Below, piece by piece: positions 1 to 5,557 of a DNA stretch of 6,966 nucleotides; position 1 is the stretch's first letter, and each line of letters begins with the position of its first letter. This DNA comes from an uncultured Rickettsiales bacterium (GTDB lineage Bacteria > Pseudomonadota > Alphaproteobacteria > Rickettsiales > UBA1997), in NCBI GenBank assembly GCA_948744995.1, contig CAPZCD010000054.1, positions 1-6,966 of the forward strand, given 5' to 3'. The translations under genes were made by a program, and so were the position numbers. Under the pieces are notes generated by a model. That model did not search any database. It was not told where the DNA came from and was given only the letters and a program-made list of their open reading frames with translations.

Positions 1-489
1 CTATTTACCACAATGGGTATTGCATTAATGCCAGGAGATACTATAATTATACCTGCTACTTTAGCTGTTGGTGGTGTTTATATACTGTATAGGGGTGGGA
101 AGTTTGTTGCTAGTGCCATAAGGAAAAGAAGAGAAGGCAAAAAAGATAAGGTTACGGTATGTCGCCATGATGATCAGGTAACAGTAGCTGCTCCAAATCC
201 TATGCCTCCTAAAGGACCTAAGAAGGATGAGGAGGAGAAAGAGGAAAGTAAAAGAGATAAGAAACCAGTAAGAACTGAACCACAAAACCTAAATGAAAAG
301 TTAGCTCTAGAGGAAGCAAAAAGTGGTAGCGGAGAAAAAATTGAAATGACATTAAAAGATCCTAAATATAATGATGGTAATTGGTGCAAAAAACAGTACA
401 TTCATGTAAATCCGGATGGTACAAAAATCAATATACACTATTTTGAAAATTTATTAACAGGAGCTAGAGAGGGATTTAAGTTTAAATGA
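1..489 (+). CDS. C-terminal part of a probable polymorphic toxin (5' end outside window)
   Basis: The frame is open from base 1, and the first ATG (13) has no Shine-Dalgarno sequence, so this is probably the 3' end of a longer gene. Numbered from that ATG, residues 10-26 are hydrophobic (TIIIPATLAVGGVYILY) and could be a membrane or pre-toxin segment. A basic stretch follows at 37-46, then a Pro/Lys/Glu-rich linker at about 61-92. A compact domain at about 95-158 has the pattern LxDPxY...W-x-K...DGTKI-x-IHY..N..TG...GFKFK. From memory, similar tails (DPRxxxxxWxK...IHYxxNxxTGxxxxFKFK) end Rhs- and haemagglutinin-type toxins. I cannot name the toxin family or its activity. Possible functional residues are W124, K126, K127, H131 and H142, but this is a guess. 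The next gene overlaps the stop codon by four bases, which suits a toxin/immunity pair. A small stand-alone protein starting at 13 is the alternative. Confidence 0.6.
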   Translation, partial: LFTTMGIALMPGDTIIIPATLAVGGVYILYRGGKFVASAIRKRREGKKDKVTVCRHDDQVTVAAPNPMPPKGPKKDEEEKEESKRDKKPVRTEPQNLNEKLALEEAKSGSGEKIEMTLKDPKYNDGNWCKKQYIHVNPDGTKINIHYFENLLTGAREGFKFK

Positions 490-992
490 TTGATAAAAAG
501 AAATATTATAATAATTTAGAGTTTATTTCTGCATTATTTCATGCAGATTTATTGAATGAAAATGATATTTCCGATATATCAAATTATCTGTTAAATAACG
601 GCTATGATGATATTCATTTAATTGATATCTGGTTATCCCGTAAAGGTGACAAAACTGAAATTTTGAGTAATTTCAACTCGTTTTTAAGGGAAAAAGGATT
701 AGTCATAAGTTCCAAAGAAAAAGCTATCAGTATTCTGATTAATTTGATATTTAATGAAATTTTAGGTGATAAAATATCTTTTATGGACGGAATAGAATTT
801 ATAATTCAATATTTACTTGATAACAGCAAAAATAAGGAATTTGTTGGAGATTATTTGGGATTAGAAAAAATAATTAGTATCTACTATGCCGTAGATGATG
901 GTGATATAACTGATAAAAATGAAATAAAAAAAGCTTCAAATCTGGGAATAGAAATAATTAGGGAATATGAAAAAACCAATACCAACTGCTAA
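486..992 (+). CDS. Putative immunity protein, 168 aa, coupled to the upstream toxin-like gene
   Basis: The start ATG lies inside the upstream stop (ATGA at 486-489), so the two genes are very likely translationally coupled. A GAGAGGG stretch at 467-473, inside the upstream gene, could serve as a distant Shine-Dalgarno site. The protein is 168 residues, acidic overall, with no signal peptide or membrane span. It is dominated by probable amphipathic helices (for example residues 10-20, 77-93, 100-112 and 123-134). A YYAVDDGD patch at 133-140 is reminiscent of acidic sites that immunity proteins use to occlude basic nucleases, but this is only an analogy. I do not recognise the family. The role as cytoplasmic antidote is inferred from gene order, overlap, size and charge. 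It ends 35 bases before the 3' end of the oppositely oriented tRNA-Ala gene, with no clear terminator between them. Confidence 0.6.
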   Translation: MIDKKKYYNNLEFISALFHADLLNENDISDISNYLLNNGYDDIHLIDIWLSRKGDKTEILSNFNSFLREKGLVISSKEKAISILINLIFNEILGDKISFMDGIEFIIQYLLDNSKNKEFVGDYLGLEKIISIYYAVDDGDITDKNEIKKASNLGIEIIREYEKTNTNC

Positions 993-1027
993 AATTAACT
1001 TTAAGGAATACTTCTAAATATTAAAAA

Positions 1028-1104
1028 TGGTGGAGATAATGGGACTCGAACCCACGACATCCTGCGTGCAAAGCAGACGCTCTAGCCAACTGAGCTATAT
1101 CCCC
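1028..1104 (-). tRNA. tRNA-Ala (UGC), CCA encoded
   Basis: On the minus strand the gene folds into a full cloverleaf: acceptor GGGGATA/TATCTCC, D stem GCTC/GAGC, anticodon stem TCTGC/GCAGG, loop TTTGCAC, T stem GTGGG/CCCAT around TTCGAGT, discriminator A, and encoded CCA at 1028-1030. The anticodon TGC lies at 1068-1070 (complement). The third acceptor pair is G3-U70, the identity element for alanyl-tRNA synthetase, which confirms the specificity. The anticodon stem closes with a U27-G43 wobble. It lies 42 bases downstream of tRNA-Met and is probably cotranscribed with it. Five Ts follow the CCA, without a convincing hairpin. Confidence 0.97.
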
Positions 1105-1146
1105 ATTCATATTCTACAATATTTTTTTTAAAACACAAGGTAGCCT

Positions 1147-1223
1147 TGGTAGCAAAGGGGGGGCTCGAACCCTCGACCTGCGGATTATGATTCCGACGCT
1201 CTAACCAACTGAGCTACTTTGCC
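1147..1223 (-). tRNA. tRNA-Met (CAU), probably elongator, CCA encoded
   Basis: On the minus strand: acceptor GGCAAAG/CTTTGCT, D stem GCTC/GAGC with loop AGTTGGTTA, anticodon loop ATCATAA, variable loop AGGTC, T loop TTCGAGC, discriminator A, and encoded CCA at 1147-1149. The anticodon CAT lies at 1187-1189 (complement). It is not the initiator: there is no C1-A72 mismatch and no three G-C pairs flanking the anticodon loop. The GGAATCATAATCC core matches elongator tRNA-Met as I remember it in alphaproteobacteria, rather than the lysidine-modified tRNA-Ile2. Several pairs are imperfect: G1-U72, U27-C43 in the anticodon stem, and A50-C64 in the T stem. It is the first gene of the two-tRNA unit. 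Confidence 0.93.
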
Positions 1224-1232
1224 AACGGGCTA

Positions 1233-1260
1233 ACTATAAATCATAACTATAAAATATCAA
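1233..1260 (-). promoter_or_regulatory. Sigma70-type promoter of the tRNA-Met/tRNA-Ala unit
   Basis: Read on the minus strand, TTGATA (1260-1255) is followed after 16 bases by TATAGT (1238-1233). The expected start is near 1226, three bases before mature tRNA-Met. The discriminator after the -10 box is TAGCCCG, strikingly GC-rich for this intergenic region, as in stable-RNA promoters under stringent (ppGpp) control. The stringent link is inferred from the motif. Confidence 0.65.
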
Positions 1261-1289
1261 TAATTTTATGAATAATTTTATAAATACCA

Positions 1290-1317
1290 TTGACTAAATG
1301 TAAAGTTAATTTATTAT
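1290..1317 (+). promoter_or_regulatory. Sigma70-type promoter of the giant coiled-coil gene
   Basis: TTGACT (1290-1295) and TATTAT (1312-1317) are separated by 16 bases, close to the -35/-10 consensus. Transcription would start near 1324, giving a leader of about 28 bases that contains the AGGAG ribosome site at 1341-1345. It sits back-to-back with the tRNA promoter, with 29 bases between the two -35 boxes (1261-1289). Confidence 0.55.
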
Positions 1318-1351
1318 TTCATCAGTTATTAAAAAAATATAGGAGATAAAA

Positions 1352-4300
1352 ATGGATGGAGAAGTAATAGAAAAAAAAATAGAAGATTTTTTAAAAGTCG
1401 GAGTCGAAGAAGATAGTAATTTATATTATTTAAAAAATGAAAGGAATGATTTTATAACTGGTGAGTTTGGAGAAGATGATGATAAGAAAAATTATTATTT
1501 TATAAGAGCTAATAATGGTAATTTCTATCGAGTTGATGAATATAATAATCTTCTTAAGGAGGATGGTAGATTTATTTCATCTAAATATACTAAAGCTAAT
1601 TATATTCTTGCTATTGATAATACAGGTTTTTTAAAGAGCCGTACTGAAGATAATTTAGATGGTGGACTTACTTGGCCAGACGATAGTGATAATTTTCCGG
1701 AAAAAGTTAATATAACTAAAATTAAAGGTGTTGCCATTGATGGAGATGAAATGGAAAGAGATTTACCTAGTTTTTTAAAAGCAGTCGAAAGTTCTTGTAA
1801 TGATGAAGATAGCGATAAAGGTAAACTTACTGAAATAGTAAATACAGCAATAGAAAATAGAATAAATTCCTATGAACAGCAATTGAATAGAAAAGCCGAA
1901 GAATTAGGAAAAGCAGAAGCGGAAAAAATAAAGTTGGAAAAAAAAATTGAAAAACTGGAGAAAAAAAAGAAAAGACAAGAAAAAGCAATCGAAAAAAAGG
2001 AAAAAATTTTACAAAATACAGAAGACGAAAAAGAGAAAGTAAAAGCATTGCAAGATAAAGCAAGAGCAGAAGGATTGTTGGCTAAATTAGAACAAGAATT
2101 AACAGTTAAAAAACAAAAATTAATAAATAAAAATCAAGAATTAAAAGATAAAAATCAAGAATTAACAAAAATAATAAACAGTAGAGAAGAAATTGAAAAA
2201 ACAAAATTAGAAGCAAATAAATTAATTAAAGAAAAGGAAGTTGAAAAAGCAGAAAAATTAGATCTTGCTATAGAAAAAAATGCAAAAAATCTATTAGCAA
2301 AACAACAAGAGTTAGCGGCGGCAAAAAAAGCACTTAATCTGTTTGATAAAGACAAAGAAATAAGAGCAAAAGAAATTGAACTTAAAACGGCAGAAAAGAA
2401 ACACAAAGAACTTACAAATAATAAAGAAGCAAAAGAAGAAGAACTAACAAAAAAGTTAGAATTAGAAAAAGTAGGACTTGATAAAGCACAAGCACAAGGC
2501 GACCAAACAAAAATAGAAGAAGCTAAGAAAAATGTTAAAATAGCAGAAAATAATTTAGAAATATTTAAAAGAGAGAAAGAAATTCAAATCCTAGCCAATA
2601 AAATTAATGATAAAAAAGCCGAATTAACCGAAAAAGAACAAAAATTTAAAGACAAAGAAAAAACAGCACTTGCAACAAATAAACAAGAAGATATTAATGC
2701 TGCAAAGAAAGCAAAAGAAGAAGCTGAAAAGATAAGAGGAGAATTAGAAATATTTAAAGGGCAGAATGAAGTATTTAAAAAACAGAAGGATGTATTAAAG
2801 AAAGAATCAGAAGTACTAGAAGATCCAAATAAAAAAGAGGAATTAACAGATGCTAAGCTGGGACTGATCATATCACAAAAGGAACTTGAAGTATTAAAAG
2901 CAACGGATGAATCAGTAAAAGCAAAAGCTGAAAAAGAATTGAATGAAATACAAGAAATACAGAGAAAAGCAGGGGGAACTGTAGATACAACTCATACCAT
3001 AGTTAAGCAAGAATTAGAAAAAGCCGAAATAGAACTGGCAAAAGCACAAGTAGATGAATTAACAGATGCTGATCCTGGTAAGCAAAAGCTGCAAAAAGCA
3101 GTAAAAGATAAAAAGAAAAACTTAGCGGCAGCAAGAAAGAAACTTAATAAAGAAGAAGTACCAGAACTTAAAGAACTCGGTAATTTGCCAAAGCCTGATT
3201 ACTCAACTTGTGCAAATAGTAATAAGCTCACAGTTTTAGCAATTACCGGTAAGAATAACAACACAACACCGCTCGAAAAAACAATAACAGTTAACGGACA
3301 AGAAAAGAAACTTAATTATCTGAAATATAATGATAATTATTATCTGGTTGATGAAGATAATAATATAGTTAATGAGAAAGGCGAACAAATAAATTACGGT
3401 GGTGATTATCACTATGCTATTGATAATACAAATGGGAATCTAAAACTGGTTAATAATAGTGATGAGACAGATTACCTAATTATTAGAAACAATAAAATAT
3501 TTAAAAAAGATAATTCTACTGAATATATAAACAATATAAACACCTATAATACGGCAATAAGTATTTTGACAGAAAAACAAGTTGATGTGGATGAAATTGG
3601 GGTTTATGAAAAACAAGATGATGTTTTGAAGAGTATTGAAACATATTACACAGATGGATTTAAAAAATTAGATGATAGTACTAAAGGAAAAATTTTAGAA
3701 CTTGATAAAAAATTAAGTGATATTAAACAAGCTAAACCACAAAATGATAATGAAAGAGAAAAATTAAAACAACAACAGAAAGAAACAGAAGTTAAACTAA
3801 AAGTTTGTGAAACTCAAAAGAAATTCTTAGAAGCAGCACAAAATAATTTCAATTCATTAGCTACAAAAGACCAAGAAAAAATAAAAGAATCATATAAACA
3901 TCTCAAAGAATTTGAAGATATAAGTAATAAAATAACTGAATTAAGCCAAAATTTTGATTACGGAAATCCTGCTCTGAATGATAAAAATATAGCTGCTATA
4001 GAAGGTTTAGTTGGTTTAGTAGAAAGGAAAGCTGAATTAGAAAAGAAGCAGCAAGCTATAAATGAAAGTCGCGAAAAGTTAAGAAAAAATACTGGACTGG
4101 ATAATGAAGCAATAGAAGACTTAAAAAATTCGTTAGACGAACAACAGAAAACATTAGATGAAGCTTATAAAGATATTACTTCCGAACAGGCAGAAATTAT
4201 TGGAGAAATAGAGAAATTTAATAATATAGATGAAAATGATACAGATGAATTATCAAAAGCAACAGAAGCAATAAAAAATTCTATAAAAAGTATAGAAGAA

Positions 4301-5497
4301 AAATCTGAAGTAGAAAAGAAAATAAAAGATCTGGAAGCAAAATCAAAAAATTATGAACGTTCAATGGAGTGGCTCAGTGTTAGTGATAAAGGCGAATTAG
4401 ACGAATATATAAAAAACCATTTTGACGGGGATCCTAAAAAATTTGTTGATGATTATAATAATGAAGACAATAAAAAATTTTATAAAGAAAATAAATTTAC
4501 CAAAGAACATGGTGGTATTGATACAGTTATAAAAGCTATGGAAGGTACAGTAAAATTTACTGATGCAGTTGGTCTTAAAGAAGCCGGATATACAATTAAA
4601 GAGAAACGCTGGTATAGGAGCAAAGAAAACAAGGCTCTTATAGCAGCTCAAGAAACTTATGACAAAAATGTTGATAAAATAGATAGGTTAAAAAAAGAAA
4701 ACGAAGAATTAAGAAAACATATGGATCCATTTGAGAATGAGTATAGTGATAATTTATTAACGGCAATACAGAAAGAAGGAATTCATTTGCCAAAGACCAG
4801 AAAAGATGCCGGAATGTTATTTGATGATATTAAAGGGGATTGTATAAAGGATTTTTTAGGAATTAAAAATGATGAGAAACTGACACAGGAAATGGAACAA
4901 CTATTTAATAGTTTAACCCCGGAAGAAAGAACAAGTTTATTTGAAAAATTTTTGACAGATAATTTGATAAATAATAATAACAGTAAATATGATAAATATA
5001 GTCAAGATGCTAAAAATTTACTTATAGATACTTTTAAAAAAAGAGAGGAGGAATCATTTAAGCAGATAGCAATCAATAACAAAGCTATTGATCTTACAAA
5101 GGATAAAAATTTAGAGATTGTTAAAAATACTAAGAATATAATTGATAAAAAGTTAACTAAAGTTCAATATAAAAAAGATAAAGAAACTTATAAACAACTT
5201 AAAAGAGAAAATACTTTAGAATCTAATCTTCAAGCACAAAAAATGGCACAAGATTTAAAAAATAAAAAAGATGAACTTAATGAAAAAAAGTTATTAATAA
5301 AAAATGCTGAAGCTAGTATATCAGAGATTAAAAATAGGAGTACAACATTTAGAAAGAATATAGAAGATAAGGAAACATTAAAAGATAATCTTAAATCTCT
5401 TAGTATGAAAAGTGCACAACAAAAAGTTAATACTTATAAACAACAAAAAGTAAACCAATCAAAGACAAAAAGTGGTAGTAACATTAGTTTTCCCTGA
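1352..5497 (+). CDS. Giant coiled-coil protein with a duplicated globular module, 1381 aa
   Basis: AGGAG (1341-1345), six bases before the ATG, fixes the start. Layout by residue: 1-165, an acidic N-terminal region holding module copy 1 (about 48-95); about 167-603, a continuous Lys/Glu/Ala-rich coiled coil built partly from degenerate repeats; about 604-760, a Pro-containing linker and module copy 2 (core 654-698); about 760-1004, a second coiled coil with breaks; about 1005-1230, a less repetitive, probably folded region (begins MEWLSVSDKGELDEYIKNHF, includes GYTIKEKRWYRSKEN); about 1231-1340, coiled coil again; and a basic, Ser/Gln-rich tail ending SGSNISFP. I see no signal peptide, membrane segment, P-loop or other catalytic motif, so SMC/Rad50-type ATPases are unlikely. 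The family is unknown to me. The size, intracellular-type architecture and basic tail would suit a type IV-secreted effector or a cytoskeletal or scaffold protein; both are inference. The gene is monocistronic, with its own promoter and a terminator at 5509-5546. Confidence 0.93.
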   Translation: MDGEVIEKKIEDFLKVGVEEDSNLYYLKNERNDFITGEFGEDDDKKNYYFIRANNGNFYRVDEYNNLLKEDGRFISSKYTKANYILAIDNTGFLKSRTEDNLDGGLTWPDDSDNFPEKVNITKIKGVAIDGDEMERDLPSFLKAVESSCNDEDSDKGKLTEIVNTAIENRINSYEQQLNRKAEELGKAEAEKIKLEKKIEKLEKKKKRQEKAIEKKEKILQNTEDEKEKVKALQDKARAEGLLAKLEQELTVKKQKLINKNQELKDKNQELTKIINSREEIEKTKLEANKLIKEKEVEKAEKLDLAIEKNAKNLLAKQQELAAAKKALNLFDKDKEIRAKEIELKTAEKKHKELTNNKEAKEEELTKKLELEKVGLDKAQAQGDQTKIEEAKKNVKIAENNLEIFKREKEIQILANKINDKKAELTEKEQKFKDKEKTALATNKQEDINAAKKAKEEAEKIRGELEIFKGQNEVFKKQKDVLKKESEVLEDPNKKEELTDAKLGLIISQKELEVLKATDESVKAKAEKELNEIQEIQRKAGGTVDTTHTIVKQELEKAEIELAKAQVDELTDADPGKQKLQKAVKDKKKNLAAARKKLNKEEVPELKELGNLPKPDYSTCANSNKLTVLAITGKNNNTTPLEKTITVNGQEKKLNYLKYNDNYYLVDEDNNIVNEKGEQINYGGDYHYAIDNTNGNLKLVNNSDETDYLIIRNNKIFKKDNSTEYINNINTYNTAISILTEKQVDVDEIGVYEKQDDVLKSIETYYTDGFKKLDDSTKGKILELDKKLSDIKQAKPQNDNEREKLKQQQKETEVKLKVCETQKKFLEAAQNNFNSLATKDQEKIKESYKHLKEFEDISNKITELSQNFDYGNPALNDKNIAAIEGLVGLVERKAELEKKQQAINESREKLRKNTGLDNEAIEDLKNSLDEQQKTLDEAYKDITSEQAEIIGEIEKFNNIDENDTDELSKATEAIKNSIKSIEEKSEVEKKIKDLEAKSKNYERSMEWLSVSDKGELDEYIKNHFDGDPKKFVDDYNNEDNKKFYKENKFTKEHGGIDTVIKAMEGTVKFTDAVGLKEAGYTIKEKRWYRSKENKALIAAQETYDKNVDKIDRLKKENEELRKHMDPFENEYSDNLLTAIQKEGIHLPKTRKDAGMLFDDIKGDCIKDFLGIKNDEKLTQEMEQLFNSLTPEERTSLFEKFLTDNLINNNNSKYDKYSQDAKNLLIDTFKKREEESFKQIAINNKAIDLTKDKNLEIVKNTKNIIDKKLTKVQYKKDKETYKQLKRENTLESNLQAQKMAQDLKNKKDELNEKKLLIKNAEASISEIKNRSTTFRKNIEDKETLKDNLKSLSMKSAQQKVNTYKQQKVNQSKTKSGSNISFP
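1493..1636 (+). repeat. Globular module, copy 1 (protein-level repeat)
   Basis: Encodes residues about 48-95 of the giant protein. The core signature is NFYRVDEYNN, a GRFI strand, then YILAIDNTGFLK. About 20 of 45 aligned residues match copy 2 (1493-1636 versus 3311-3445), including VDE-x-NN and AIDNT. The alternation of aromatic and hydrophobic residues suggests a small beta-rich fold. Function unknown. Confidence 0.7.
2127..2165 (+). repeat. Tandem 21-bp heptad duplication
   Basis: The 18-mer ATAAAAATCAAGAATTAA occurs at 2127-2144 and again at 2148-2165, a 21-bp period. It encodes two copies of the heptad-length unit KNQEL(K/T) in the first coiled coil. The period equals one coiled-coil heptad, so the duplication preserves both frame and helix register. 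Confidence 0.8.
2312..3148 (+). repeat. Degenerate repeat region within the first coiled coil
   Basis: Related blocks recur in frame. TTAGAAATATTTAAA is identical at 2555-2569 and 2744-2758 (189 bp apart, nine heptads; LEIFK at residues 402 and 465), and a diverged LEVLK is at 512. GAATTAACAGATGCT is identical at 2840-2854 and 3056-3070 (216 bp apart; ELTDA). A 27-bp block at 2312-2338 recurs at 3122-3148 with 22 matches (LAAAKKALN/LAAARKKLN). Blocks often follow short Gly/Asn/Asp-containing turns such as GDQTK and DPNKK, suggesting helical units of about 50-70 residues joined by breaks. Confidence 0.6.
3311..3445 (+). repeat. Globular module, copy 2 (protein-level repeat)
   Basis: Encodes residues about 654-698, with core NYYLVDEDNN, a G-x-x-I position, then YAIDNTNGNLK. 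It aligns with copy 1 at 1493-1636. Weaker similarity continues downstream: LKAVESS...DSDKGKLTEI in copy 1 against LKSIETYY...DDSTKGKILEL in copy 2. The duplicated unit may therefore span about 115 residues and lead directly into each coiled coil. Confidence 0.7.
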
Positions 5498-5508
5498 TTG
5501 AACCCCAT

Positions 5509-5546
5509 TAACCCCCACAAAATCCAAAATTTGTAGGGGTTATTTT
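5509..5546 (+). terminator. Rho-independent terminator between convergent genes
   Basis: The arms TAACCCCCACAAA (5509-5521) and TTTGTAGGGGTTA (5530-5542) form a 13-bp stem with one C/A mismatch around the 8-base loop ATCCAAAA, followed by TTTT. It lies 11 bases after the stop of the giant gene and 15 bases beyond the stop of tyrS on the other strand. The T run is on the + strand side, so it mainly serves the giant gene; the same stem could also slow transcription from tyrS. Confidence 0.75.
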
Positions 5547-5557
5547 CATAATTAATC

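Noticed and set aside
993..1027. Possible terminator between the immunity gene and tRNA-Ala
   Set aside because: Five Ts follow the tRNA on the minus strand, but I find only 3-6 bp imperfect stems, not a convincing hairpin.
1028..1223. tRNA genes as an attachment site for an integrated island
   Set aside because: No second copy of either tRNA 3' end and no integrase are visible in the window.
992..1312. 12-bp inverted repeat AAATTAACTTTA (992-1003) and TAAAGTTAATTT (1301-1312) flanking the tRNA pair
   Set aside because: Exact and symmetric around the tRNAs, but nearly all A/T. Matches of this length are expected by chance in several places in a window of this composition, and no recombinase gene or target duplication accompanies it.
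1556..1565. Internal AAGGAGG followed at once by ATG inside the giant gene
   Set aside because: The spacing is too short for initiation, and the ATG frame does not belong to a supported gene. It encodes Lys-Glu-Asp in the real frame.
1827..2871. Long open frames on the minus strand opposite the coiled coil, predicted as Phe/Leu/Ser-rich peptides
   Set aside because: They are the complement of Lys/Glu-rich codons, lack ribosome sites, and have composition explained wholly by the + strand gene.
1352..5497. SMC/Rad50-like ATPase or surface autotransporter
   Set aside because: No Walker A/B or ABC signature at the ends, no signal peptide, and no beta-barrel or anchor region.
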